A DNA stretch of 64,000 nucleotides from UBA4582 sp038106185 (GTDB lineage Bacteria > Pseudomonadota > Gammaproteobacteria > Pseudomonadales > Azotimanducaceae). The position numbers and the translations under genes were made by a program. Below are positions 32,951 through 42,094 of this stretch, in pieces; within the stretch, counting starts at the first letter, position 1, and each line of letters begins with the position of its first letter. The stretch spans positions 1 through 64,000 of the forward strand of contig JAYODE010000017.1 of assembly GCA_038106185.1 (NCBI GenBank), given 5' to 3'. The notes under the pieces were generated by a model. It searched no databases and was not told where the DNA came from. It saw only the letters and a list, made by a program, of their open reading frames with translations.

Positions 32951-35305
32951 ATGATAGATATTCCGCAACGGATCGCAGAAGAACTGGGCGTTGCGCCCAA
33001 ACAAGTGGTGGCCGCCATTGGCTTGCTGGATGAGGGTGCGACGGTACCCTTTATCTCACGGTATCGAAAGGAGGCCACCGGCGCGTTGGACGATACCCAG
33101 ATGCGCATCCTTGCAGATCGTCTTGGCTACCTGAGAGAGCTCGAAGACCGGCGCCTCGTCATACTCACCAGCATTGAAGAGCAAGGCAAGTTAACCGCTG
33201 AACTTCGCGTCCTGATCAATCAGGCGGACACCAAGACTCGCCTGGAAGATCTGTATCTGCCCTACAAGCAAAAGCGCCGCACTCGAGCTCAAATAGCCAT
33301 AGAGGCAGGCATAGAACCCCTGGCTGATTCGCTGTTGAACAATCCCATGCTGAACCCTCAGTTGGAAGCGGCTGCCTTTATTAATGCCGATCCCGAGTTC
33401 AAGGATGCCTTCATCGATACCAAGGGGGTCCTGGACGGCGCTCGTCAGATATTGATGGAACGCTTTGCCGAAAATGCCGAACTGCTCGCGCAGCTGCGAT
33501 CCTATCTCGTCGACAGGGCCCAGCTGACAGCTAGCCTGATAGATGGCAAAGAACAGGAAGCTGCCAAATTTCGTGACTACTTCGAGCACAAGGATATTGT
33601 CAGTCGCGTACCATCACATAGGGCGCTGGCGATGTTTCGCGGCCGCAAGGAAAATTTCCTGCAGCTGAAAATTGATGTGGAGCATGACGAGACCCTCATG
33701 CACCCTTGCATGAGCATGATCGCCACGCATTTCAATATCATCGACAGCGGCCGACCAGCGGACGCCTGGCTGGCTGAAGTTGTGCGCTTCACCTGGCGCG
33801 TCAAGCTGCACCTGCACCTCGAAACTGAGTTCATGTCCGAGCTGCGAGCGCGGGCTGAAGAAACTGCGATAGAGGTCTTTGCTCGAAATATCAAAGAACT
33901 ATTACTGGCGGCGCCTGCAGGCCAGAAAGCGACTATCGGACTGGACCCGGGTTTACGCACCGGCGTCAAGATCGCTGTCATCAGTAACACAGGGCAGTTC
34001 CTCGATAGCACAGCTATCTATCCCCACGCCCCGCGTAACCAGTGGGACGAATCTATCGCTGTACTGGCCAAGTTGGCAAAGCAATATGAGATAGAGCTAC
34101 TGGCCATCGGCAACGGGACTGCTTCTCGAGAGACTGACAGGCTTTGTGGTGAATTGATCAAACGACATCCTGAACTACGCCTGCAAAAAATTCTGGTCAG
34201 CGAGGCGGGTGCCTCTATCTATTCGGCCTCAGAACTGGCCGCAAAAGAGTTTCCCGACCTGGATGTGACCATTCGTGGCGCAGTTTCCATCGCCCGACGC
34301 CTGCAGGATCCCCTGGCTGAGCTGGTAAAGATCGAACCTAAATCCATCGGCGTTGGACAATACCAGCATGACGTCAGCCAGGTACAATTAGCGCGCCATC
34401 TCGACGCTGTTGTTGAAGATTGTGTGAACGCCGTCGGCGTTGAAGTCAATACCGCGTCTGCGGCCCTGTTGCGGCGAGTCGCCGGCCTCAGCCAGAGCAT
34501 CGCTGACAATATTGTCGATTACCGCAATACCCACGGCCAGTTCAGCAGTCGCGAGCAGCTCAAATCTGTGCCTCGGCTAGGCGATAAGACCTTTGAGCAA
34601 GCCGCAGGATTTCTGCGCGTACACAACGGCAGCAACCCCCTGGATAGATCAGCCGTTCATCCAGAGGCCTACTCCGTGGTCGAGTTGATTGCAAAAAAGA
34701 CGGGGCATCAAGTCAAGGAGCTGATTGGCAATAGAGCCCTGAAGGACATCGACGCTCGAGACTTTACCAGCGAGCACTTCGGTCTGTTTACCGTCAGGGA
34801 CATCATTGCCGAACTGGAAAAACCTGGCCGCGATCCACGACCGGAATTCAAGGCAGCGAGATTGCAGGACGGCGTCGAAACTCTGAAGGATCTGGAGCCT
34901 GGCATGATCCTTGAGGGGACCGTGACCAATGTGACGAATTTCGGTGCCTTTGTCGATATCGGCGTTCACCAGGATGGTCTCGTACACATCTCTGCGCTGG
35001 CCAACAATTTCGTCAAGGATCCCCATGATGTGGTCAAGGCCGGTGAGATCGTCAAGGTCAGGGTGCTTGAGGTAGATCTCGATCGCAAGCGCATCGCGCT
35101 GACGATGCGCCTGTCCGACGAGCCTGCCGCAAAAAGGTCGCCGAACTCATCGCCAAAACGGTCAAAGCCCAATCAGGAGCCTGCTCCTCAGAATGCCAGG
35201 TCAGGCACTTCAGCGCGACCTGCCAAGCCGGCAGCTGCACCTCTTAATAATGCCTTTGCCCAGGCGCTCAGGAAAGCTCAGGAAAAAGCCGACAAACCCG
35301 GCTGA
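32951..35305 (+). CDS. tex: Tex-family RNA-binding protein (S1 domain)
   Basis: A 784-residue protein starting at the ATG 32951 (MIDIPQRIAEELGV). PFISRYRKEATGALDD marks the Tex N-terminal region. TIGLDPGLRTGVKIAVI begins the YqgF/RNase H-like domain. A helix-hairpin-helix region follows (FSSREQLKSVPRLGDKTFEQ). The C-terminal S1 domain is clear: GMILEGTVTNVTNFGAFVDI, then VHISALANNFVKDP. The tail is Ala/Pro/Lys-rich. Tex acts in transcription and RNA processing. Length is normal for the family. Confidence 0.95.
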   Translation: MIDIPQRIAEELGVAPKQVVAAIGLLDEGATVPFISRYRKEATGALDDTQMRILADRLGYLRELEDRRLVILTSIEEQGKLTAELRVLINQADTKTRLEDLYLPYKQKRRTRAQIAIEAGIEPLADSLLNNPMLNPQLEAAAFINADPEFKDAFIDTKGVLDGARQILMERFAENAELLAQLRSYLVDRAQLTASLIDGKEQEAAKFRDYFEHKDIVSRVPSHRALAMFRGRKENFLQLKIDVEHDETLMHPCMSMIATHFNIIDSGRPADAWLAEVVRFTWRVKLHLHLETEFMSELRARAEETAIEVFARNIKELLLAAPAGQKATIGLDPGLRTGVKIAVISNTGQFLDSTAIYPHAPRNQWDESIAVLAKLAKQYEIELLAIGNGTASRETDRLCGELIKRHPELRLQKILVSEAGASIYSASELAAKEFPDLDVTIRGAVSIARRLQDPLAELVKIEPKSIGVGQYQHDVSQVQLARHLDAVVEDCVNAVGVEVNTASAALLRRVAGLSQSIADNIVDYRNTHGQFSSREQLKSVPRLGDKTFEQAAGFLRVHNGSNPLDRSAVHPEAYSVVELIAKKTGHQVKELIGNRALKDIDARDFTSEHFGLFTVRDIIAELEKPGRDPRPEFKAARLQDGVETLKDLEPGMILEGTVTNVTNFGAFVDIGVHQDGLVHISALANNFVKDPHDVVKAGEIVKVRVLEVDLDRKRIALTMRLSDEPAAKRSPNSSPKRSKPNQEPAPQNARSGTSARPAKPAAAPLNNAFAQALRKAQEKADKPG

Positions 35306-35309
35306 AGCA

Positions 35310-35338
35310 CCGCGAGCTACACCACGTGCAGCTCGCGG
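35310..35338 (+). terminator. Hairpin after tex (terminator-like, no T tract)
   Basis: CCGCGAGCT and AGCTCGCGG form a perfect 9-bp stem around 11 nt, starting 5 bp after the tex stop. There is no T run, so it may stabilise the 3' end or act with Rho. Confidence 0.45.
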
Positions 35339-35443
35339 ACTCGTGACAGACCACTTCTCACCAGGAAATCTCCCCGCGTTACAGCCCTGAAGCCCGGACT
35401 CGTGAGGACATCAGCAGCATCTGGCGGCACCGCGACCCACGAT

Positions 35444-38164
35444 TCAAATAGACAGCTTAAAGCTCAGCGCGGCCGTCATTCCCGGCTTCTCTTCGAATGT
35501 ATTGACTCCGTCTCGCTCGATGATCACAGTTTCATCCAGGAGATTCTGCAACTTTGCATTGACGGTGATGAGGTCCGTCGGATACCAGCTATAGGTCATA
35601 TCCAGCGAATGAAAAGGTAGCTCGAAACCATCGGGCGCACCATTTCGACCGGCCAGGTAAAGTCGCTTGCCATACACATTATAGACCAGTGTTGCCGAGT
35701 GCTGACCGTTCATCGAATCAAACCCCAACATCAGGTTTGCCACATAGTCCGATGCACCGCTCAATTGTCGAACATTGTTGGTTGGCGCATCAGCCTCAAT
35801 CCCGGCAACAATTTCAGTATCCTGAAGGGTCAAATTACCCTGCAGGAAGAACGGCTCAAACGTGTCGCCAAGAAAACCCAGAGATTTCACTCCCTCGAAT
35901 TCTACTCCGTTTATCATTCCTGACTCTGCATTAATGATTTCCCTGGCGCGATTGGTGTCACTGGCTGCAGATTCAAAGAACTCGATGGGATTAGTGATGT
36001 CCTTGCGATACAGAGTTATCGTCAGCGTATCGTCATTCGAAAAGAACCACTCTGCGCGAATATCAAAGTTAACGAAGTCCGCCGGGCGAACGTCAGGGTT
36101 CCCGTCGGTCAGGTAACCGGTTCTGGCGTCGATATAACTGGCATCAGTGATCTCCCGCAAGTCCGGTCGCACGACTGTCTCACTCCAGCCAAACCGCAAC
36201 TGGAACACTTCCGCCCACCACTGTGTCATATAGGTCAGCGACACAGCCGGGTAAAACTTGTCATTACGATAAGTGCCACGGGCCAATACTGCCGGGTCAT
36301 TGGAGATCTGCGGGTTATCGATGGAATTGCCATAGATATTCCAGTCGAGTGCTACCTGGCGATAATCCTCCCAGCGCGCACCAACTGAAGCTCGCCAAGT
36401 GTCATCAAGGGTCCAGTCGACATTGCCGAATACCGCATCTGTCATCGTCGCCGCCAGGTAGCTTTGATTGTTGGTTCCGATCAGGTCAAACACATACCCA
36501 TTCGCAGGATCAGTAATATTGGCATCAGAAAAGACTGTGCCAACAGGTCCGGCCAGGATCATTGGGTCAACCACACTCAACGGGCCGAGTCCGAATTGCG
36601 ACTGCCGATAGACTCGAGACTTCTGTCCATGTTCAGCACCACCGTGCAGTTCGATCGTTGACCGTCGAGTCTGAATCGGCAGACTTGCCTGCCAGCGATA
36701 GCTGGTCACGTCATCATCCAGCTCAGTAAAGCGAAAATCCGCGGACGAGCTGCTCAAATTGACTCTGGAGGATTGTACCAAGGCTGTTTCCGGATCCGTG
36801 ATAGTAGAAGACGACACTGACACCTCGTTGGGAATTGAAGTTCGCGCCCTCGACTTGGAGTACATCCAGTCAACCTTGAATTCTTCCGACAGCCAATCAG
36901 GTACATGGTCCCTCAACAAGGATCTGGTGTCAGCGCCAAGATAATGCTCTCCCGATATCTGGTTGACGGTGAGCTCCCGCTCTTCAAACTTCAAGGTTTC
37001 CTGACGGAATCCCAGACCGCTTGAACGCTGGGCATTCTCGTTGAAAAAGTCATTTCTGGCGACTTCATCATCGGTGTTTCGGAAATAGAGACTCGTCACC
37101 TTGATGGAATGATCATCGGTATACCGTGCACCGAGATTGACAGTGCCACTGAGATCAGTCGATTTAGTAGACTCCTGTTCTGATTCATATTCCTCTGACG
37201 GCGCAGCCAGGGTTCGCGCGATAGTCTTGGTCTGGCGCCATTGTGACTTATAGCCCGCACTGGCGAGGAAGCCGATCTCCCAATCATCACTGAGAATATA
37301 GTTATTGCCAATACTGCCTTTAAGGTCAACATCCGGGTCTGCACTTTCTGTGTAGATCGAGATGTCCCGATTCAGCCCAAGGGCCAATTCACGGTTAATG
37401 ACCTCGGCCTCAGCCAGCGTTGCTGTCGGGTCTCCCTCACGCCTCAGGCCGGCAAGGATTGCCTGGGGATTCAGGTCGCCGGAGAATCGCTGGACAGCTT
37501 CAGTAATACCTGGCGCCAGGGCACGCGTGCCATCATCGGTTCCCCACTTGTCGTCACTCCCGCCTTTGTAGGTCAGCATCTCGCCACGGGATTGCGTATT
37601 GAAGCCGCTGCCGATCTCGATAGAGTAGGTCAAGTCATCAGGAATCCCGCGAGTGCGGATGTCAATGGCACCACCGCCAAACGCCGCTGATTTGTCCGGA
37701 GAATAGGACTTCTGAACAGCAAGGGACTGCACCACGGAAGTCGGAAAAATATCCAGCGGAATGACATTTCGGCTGAGATCTGGTGACGGAATCACGGCAC
37801 CATTGAGAGTGGTGCTGGAATAGCGTTCGCCAAGCCCCCGGACATAGACAAATTTATTGCCCACCAGCGACAGACCGGAAACGCGCCGCAACGCCGCGGC
37901 GACAGTCGAATCACCGACTCTGCTGATCGTTTCGGCGCCAAGAAAATCAGCGACAGCATCTTCGCTCATGCGCTCGTCAACCAGTTGCGCCGCCGCACTT
38001 CTCAACCGGCCCTCCACTACAATTTCCTCCATCTGCAAACGAGGCTTTGGTGCAATTTCTGCGGACACCTCGCTGTCTTGAGCCACTGCGGTCATCTGCC
38101 ACGTCAGAAGCATGATCGTGACGTACTGCTGTGGTCTGATTCTGATTACATTCAACGACTTCAT
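35444..38164 (-). CDS. TonB-dependent outer-membrane receptor
   Basis: A 906-residue receptor. After a signal region ending near AVAQ, MEEIVVEGRLRSAA resembles a TonB box. The plug carries FVYVRGLGERYSSTTLNGAV, IPLDIFPTSVVQSLAVQKSY and GGGAIDIRTRG. The rest is a 22-strand-type barrel ending in MTAALSFKLSI. It pairs with the beta-helix lipoprotein gene 80 bp upstream on the same strand. Such pairs import scarce nutrients. No siderophore, B12 or glycan genes adjoin it, so the substrate is open. Confidence 0.93.
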   Translation of the reverse strand: MKSLNVIRIRPQQYVTIMLLTWQMTAVAQDSEVSAEIAPKPRLQMEEIVVEGRLRSAAAQLVDERMSEDAVADFLGAETISRVGDSTVAAALRRVSGLSLVGNKFVYVRGLGERYSSTTLNGAVIPSPDLSRNVIPLDIFPTSVVQSLAVQKSYSPDKSAAFGGGAIDIRTRGIPDDLTYSIEIGSGFNTQSRGEMLTYKGGSDDKWGTDDGTRALAPGITEAVQRFSGDLNPQAILAGLRREGDPTATLAEAEVINRELALGLNRDISIYTESADPDVDLKGSIGNNYILSDDWEIGFLASAGYKSQWRQTKTIARTLAAPSEEYESEQESTKSTDLSGTVNLGARYTDDHSIKVTSLYFRNTDDEVARNDFFNENAQRSSGLGFRQETLKFEERELTVNQISGEHYLGADTRSLLRDHVPDWLSEEFKVDWMYSKSRARTSIPNEVSVSSSTITDPETALVQSSRVNLSSSSADFRFTELDDDVTSYRWQASLPIQTRRSTIELHGGAEHGQKSRVYRQSQFGLGPLSVVDPMILAGPVGTVFSDANITDPANGYVFDLIGTNNQSYLAATMTDAVFGNVDWTLDDTWRASVGARWEDYRQVALDWNIYGNSIDNPQISNDPAVLARGTYRNDKFYPAVSLTYMTQWWAEVFQLRFGWSETVVRPDLREITDASYIDARTGYLTDGNPDVRPADFVNFDIRAEWFFSNDDTLTITLYRKDITNPIEFFESAASDTNRAREIINAESGMINGVEFEGVKSLGFLGDTFEPFFLQGNLTLQDTEIVAGIEADAPTNNVRQLSGASDYVANLMLGFDSMNGQHSATLVYNVYGKRLYLAGRNGAPDGFELPFHSLDMTYSWYPTDLITVNAKLQNLLDETVIIERDGVNTFEEKPGMTAALSFKLSI

Positions 38165-38244
38165 TGCTCGCCTCTTACTGGTCAGCTATATCAAATGGGC
38201 TTGGTCGCAGGGGAGCGGCCGCGCCCGGAGTGCCAAGCGATTAT

Positions 38245-39948
38245 TTACTCGAACCAAAGGGCGATGTCGGCTCCTGTGGCATCGACAGCACGTTTGCCCG
38301 AGTGAATCCCGTAGGTCCAGCCCGCAGTCCAGTCTGCAGCGCTGGTGCTCAGTGCACCGATATAGCTTGCGCCACCGACCGGCGATGAAGCCGTCGGTGC
38401 CGCGCCGTCAACAACCATATTGGCAAACGCCACAGAGTAGATAGAAGGCGTGCCTTCAAGCAGAACCAGCGCAGTATTACTGGTCGCTGTCACATCGTCG
38501 TTTGACACGACAGTCGCAAACTGAGCACCGGCGCTTTCGGCCCACGCTTGCTGAGTCGTTAGATCGGGCAGGGTGCCACCCGAAGTCGGCTCGACACAGG
38601 CGAAGATCACTGAGTTCAGTAATACCTTGCCGTCTTGTGCAGCTTGGGGCGTGCCCTTGTCCAGCTTCAGGCAATAATTACCAGCAGCCGGAGCTTCCGC
38701 ACTGAACGCAGATATCATCAGGGCGTTATTGATTGTCGGCTGGATATCCTCGCGAAACAAAAAGCCATGGCCCGGCGAGTGAGTCGCCGTATCCGCAGCA
38801 TTGGCAGATGTGATACACGTCAGATTGCTGATAGTGGGCGAGCTCATGATACCCTGCGCTACCGCAGCCAGTCCCACAGGCGCAGTCCAGCTGCCAACGC
38901 CGTCGGACTCTATGCAGTGATCGCCGTCGGTTTCCGCCTGAATCACCAGTGCATTGGTGATTGTTCCGACATAACCTTCATCAATGTCGATAGAATCGTC
39001 ACGGACATACATCGCCACGTAATTTGAGATATTAACCGCGCCACCAAACATCTCGATACCGTCGTCGTAGCTGGAATAGATTTCAAGATTGTTGATGATC
39101 GTATTGCTGCCAACTGCGCCAAAGGAAATGCCATTGAGCTCATCGCCATTGGCCACCTCGGCACCGGGATGTTTGACGATCACATATTCCAGTCGTCCTG
39201 AGCTGTCAGCATTGTTATCACCACCATACTGTGATTCATCAAGACCCGCTGCGCCTTCTGCATCTACGTGACAGTCGGTCGTCGCCAGATTACCGGCGGC
39301 GGCTGTTCCCGTATAAGCACACTTGTTGGTAATACCAAATCCGTTGATGACCACACCCCCCCATTCCTGGACGGCATCATACGCAAGCGTCGGCGTCGCG
39401 GCGCGAGCACTCTCAACGTCAGAGAATGAAGTCAGGATGATCGGCTCAAGCTGAGTACCGACGGCAAAGATCTGGGATCCACGATTGACTATCAGAAACT
39501 GCTTAGAGGAGGTGAATGCCAGAGTAACACCTGCTTCGATGGTCAATGTCGGACCGTCTCCGCCTTTACTGATACCTGCGGCTGCCAGTTTAGCATCCGA
39601 GTCGTAGGTCTCGCCGACAAACAAACTGCCCTGAAAGACATGCACGCCGCCATTATCAAGACTGGGGATCGTCAGGTCGAAGGTGAGATTGTTGCCCGCA
39701 TCGACAAACGCAGGTGCATAGATGCAGTCTAGACCGTCAAAGTCACCTTCGATCGTCTGGCCTGCTTCGTTAATGTAAAACGCACAATTAACCGTTGTCA
39801 CCGGCGCAGAGACGTTGTTGCTGTTTGTCACCGAGTTATCTACGGAGGAGTCCTGAGTCACCGGGCTCACATTGATGTCTCCACCACCACAGGCTGTCAG
39901 AATCGAAACCAGGGTGGTAAACATTAGCTTGTTACGGATTGATGTCAT
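38245..39948 (-). CDS. Beta-helix-type lipoprotein beside the TonB receptor
   Basis: A 567-residue protein with signal peptide and lipobox (TLVSILTACGGGDI). Repeating short strands rich in Asn, Gly and Ile/Val (NTIINNLEIYSSYDDGIEMF, NISNYVAMYVRDDSIDIDEG) suggest a right-handed parallel beta-helix. Acidic turns could bind calcium. It is probably a surface or periplasmic lipoprotein co-expressed with the receptor. I do not recognise a characterised enzyme; a substrate-capture role is inferred from gene pairing only. Confidence 0.7.
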   Translation of the reverse strand: MTSIRNKLMFTTLVSILTACGGGDINVSPVTQDSSVDNSVTNSNNVSAPVTTVNCAFYINEAGQTIEGDFDGLDCIYAPAFVDAGNNLTFDLTIPSLDNGGVHVFQGSLFVGETYDSDAKLAAAGISKGGDGPTLTIEAGVTLAFTSSKQFLIVNRGSQIFAVGTQLEPIILTSFSDVESARAATPTLAYDAVQEWGGVVINGFGITNKCAYTGTAAAGNLATTDCHVDAEGAAGLDESQYGGDNNADSSGRLEYVIVKHPGAEVANGDELNGISFGAVGSNTIINNLEIYSSYDDGIEMFGGAVNISNYVAMYVRDDSIDIDEGYVGTITNALVIQAETDGDHCIESDGVGSWTAPVGLAAVAQGIMSSPTISNLTCITSANAADTATHSPGHGFLFREDIQPTINNALMISAFSAEAPAAGNYCLKLDKGTPQAAQDGKVLLNSVIFACVEPTSGGTLPDLTTQQAWAESAGAQFATVVSNDDVTATSNTALVLLEGTPSIYSVAFANMVVDGAAPTASSPVGGASYIGALSTSAADWTAGWTYGIHSGKRAVDATGADIALWFE

Positions 39949-40010
39949 CGCCTACCTCTACTTATTTGACTAAAATTGAACTACTTGTTCTGCTTATTGT
40001 TAGGCGCGCA

Positions 40011-40062
40011 CATTAAGGCGACTGCGTGAAGGTCAAATAAAGGAGATTAAGGCGGCGTTAAG
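40011..40062 (-). promoter_or_regulatory. Spaced CTTAA repeats upstream of the lipoprotein/receptor pair
   Basis: On the minus strand CTTAACG, CTTAATC and CTTAATG occur at plus positions 40056-40062, 40045-40051 and 40011-40017, with 11 and 34 bp spacing. Seven-base direct repeats at 11-bp steps are the layout of PhoB boxes, but the sequence does not match the CTGTCAT consensus well. The rest of the 232-bp spacer before corA holds nothing recognisable. Confidence 0.3.
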
Positions 40063-40180
40063 ATGTCGCAGGAATTGTGTTAACTCGCACGTTTAAGGCT
40101 TAATGGGATGATTTTGGAGCAGATCTGCCGATACAGTTCCGCTGTGGGGCCGATTCACTATTCATAATGGAAGCATCGCT

Positions 40181-41299
40181 ATGACTGCAACTTCAGAAGG
40201 CAAAGTCGCGAGTCCTGTACGCCACGTCTCGAAGAAAGGCGGTTTGCCGCCTGGCTCGCTGATCCACATAGGCGAGGACCACAAGACCGAATCGCGCATC
40301 TCTTTGGTCAGCTACGGTCCAAAGGGCATCGAGTCGCGGATGCTCGCATCGATTGCTGATTTAGGAGACATCCCAGGGGCAGATACTGTCACCTGGATCA
40401 ATATCGCGGGGCTGGCTGATATCGAAGCTGTTGAGGCTATCGGCGCTCAGTTCGGTATTCACCGATTGGTGCTCGAGGATATTCTCAACACCCATCAACG
40501 ACCAAAGTGCGAGCATCACGAGAACTTCATCTACCTGGTGCTGAAAGGTCTGGTTGTTCCAAAGCCCGGCACTGAGGTTGCTGATCATCAGGGACTCAAA
40601 TCCGGTATTCAATACCAACAAATCAGTATCCTGCTGCTCGACAAATTCGTCATCACCTTTGAGGAAACATCTGGGCAAACCTTCGACCCCATCAAACAGC
40701 GGTTGCAGACGAGTCGAGGTCGACTTCGTGCTATGGGCAGTGACTATCTGGCTTACGAGTTACTCGACACTATTGTTGATCAGTATTTCGAATATGAGGA
40801 ATACATGGCGGAGCAGATCGAGGCGGTCGAGGAGGAATTACTCCTTAACCCGACCCGCGAAACTCTGATTCGAATCCAGCGCCTGAAGCGCGAGCTGATC
40901 AAGATTCGGCGAGTCGTCTCGCCCCTGCGAGAGCTACTCAACGGCCTTCTGCGCTCTGATTCTAATCTGATCCATTCAGGCACTCAGATCTACCTAAGGG
41001 ACGTCTTTGATCACTGCTTGCGCATCACCGAGACCCTGGACTCCTATCGCGACATGACCACTGGACTGTTGGATATCTACATCTCCAGTATCAGCAATCG
41101 AATGAACGAGATCATGAAGGTCCTGACCGTCTTCGCCTCAATATTTATTCCACTCACCTTTATCACGGGCATCTACGGCATGAACTTTGACAATATGCCT
41201 GAGCTTCAGTGGCCCTGGGCGTATCCAACCCTTTGGATACTATTTGTCAGCATTCCCGGCGGCTTGCTGGTTTACTTCAAACGAAAACAATGGCTCTAG
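40181..41299 (+). CDS. corA: CorA-family magnesium/zinc transporter (ZntB/CorA type)
   Basis: A 372-residue protein. The large N-terminal cytoplasmic domain has TWINIAGLADIEAVEAIGAQ and HRLVLEDILNTHQRPK, followed by a long helix and two C-terminal membrane segments. The signature YGMNFDNMPEL lies between them, as required for ion selectivity in CorA pentamers. It imports Mg2+ or related divalent cations. No adjoining gene gives further specificity. The ATG and length are typical. Confidence 0.93.
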   Translation: MTATSEGKVASPVRHVSKKGGLPPGSLIHIGEDHKTESRISLVSYGPKGIESRMLASIADLGDIPGADTVTWINIAGLADIEAVEAIGAQFGIHRLVLEDILNTHQRPKCEHHENFIYLVLKGLVVPKPGTEVADHQGLKSGIQYQQISILLLDKFVITFEETSGQTFDPIKQRLQTSRGRLRAMGSDYLAYELLDTIVDQYFEYEEYMAEQIEAVEEELLLNPTRETLIRIQRLKRELIKIRRVVSPLRELLNGLLRSDSNLIHSGTQIYLRDVFDHCLRITETLDSYRDMTTGLLDIYISSISNRMNEIMKVLTVFASIFIPLTFITGIYGMNFDNMPELQWPWAYPTLWILFVSIPGGLLVYFKRKQWL

Positions 41300-41398
41300 C
41301 AGTGCTCACCAGGCTCGGGTTGTTATTGCTTGATTGCTCGATTCCCCGACATGCTCAACTCCTGTATCCTTACTAAAAACGGGAGGTTAGATAATCAT

Positions 41399-42016
41399 AT
41401 GATCACTGCTTTGGAAGCACTGGAGCGTCTGCGAGCCGGCAATCGACGTTTTGTTAACAACCTCAATACACGGGTACCACCGACCCAAGCCCAATTTAGT
41501 GATTTATCTGCCGCACAATCGCCCTTCGCCATCATACTGGGTTGCTCTGACGCGCGTGTACCTGCTGAGATCGTCTTCGACCAAGGTCTCGGCGATCTGT
41601 TCGTGATTCGAGTCGCAGGGAATATTGTCGCGCCCTCTCAGGTGGGCAGTGTTGAATTTGCTGCCGCCCAGTTTGGCACCCCTCTGGTGGTAGTGCTGGG
41701 CCATACAAACTGTGGAGCAATCGATGCGACAATTAGCGAGCTGGGTCGGCCCTCTGCGGATCAGTCACCGAACCTGCACTCTATCGTTGATCGTATTCGG
41801 CCATCGATTCAACCTCTGCTGCTAACCGAGATGAAGAACAACCCGGAATTGCTTCGTCGAACCGCTGTAAGAGCTAATATCCAGGCGTCGACCAACCACC
41901 TGCGACACGGTTCTCAAATACTGGAGCAGCTCATTCAAGAAGAGGGGCTGCTGGTCGTTGGCGCTGAGTATTCTCTGGAGACCGGCCTCGTCGATTTTTA
42001 TGATGCCGTTCACTAG
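41399..42016 (+). CDS. Beta-class carbonic anhydrase
   Basis: A 205-residue enzyme from the ATG at 41399, preceded by GGGAGG. FAIILGCSDARVPAEIVFDQ has the zinc-ligand Cys and the Asp-Arg dyad; VVVLGHTNCGAIDATI supplies the His and second Cys ligands. It interconverts CO2 and bicarbonate. Neither a sulfate transporter nor a carboxysome gene is attached, so it is likely the general cytoplasmic enzyme. Confidence 0.94.
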   Translation: MITALEALERLRAGNRRFVNNLNTRVPPTQAQFSDLSAAQSPFAIILGCSDARVPAEIVFDQGLGDLFVIRVAGNIVAPSQVGSVEFAAAQFGTPLVVVLGHTNCGAIDATISELGRPSADQSPNLHSIVDRIRPSIQPLLLTEMKNNPELLRRTAVRANIQASTNHLRHGSQILEQLIQEEGLLVVGAEYSLETGLVDFYDAVH

Positions 42017-42048
42017 CGCGCTTGCGACTCTACTTCTGGATTCTACTT

Positions 42049-42094
42049 ATGAATAGTGCGTGCTTATGAATAATGCGCGCTTATGAATAATGCG
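42049..42094 (+). repeat. 17-nt tandem repeat that triplicates the recQ start region
   Basis: ATGAATAGTGCGTGCTT (42049), ATGAATAATGCGCGCTT (42066) and ATGAATAATGCG (42083) are head-to-tail copies. The last is the recQ start; the first two put extra ATG codons in the other two frames. Confidence 0.95.
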
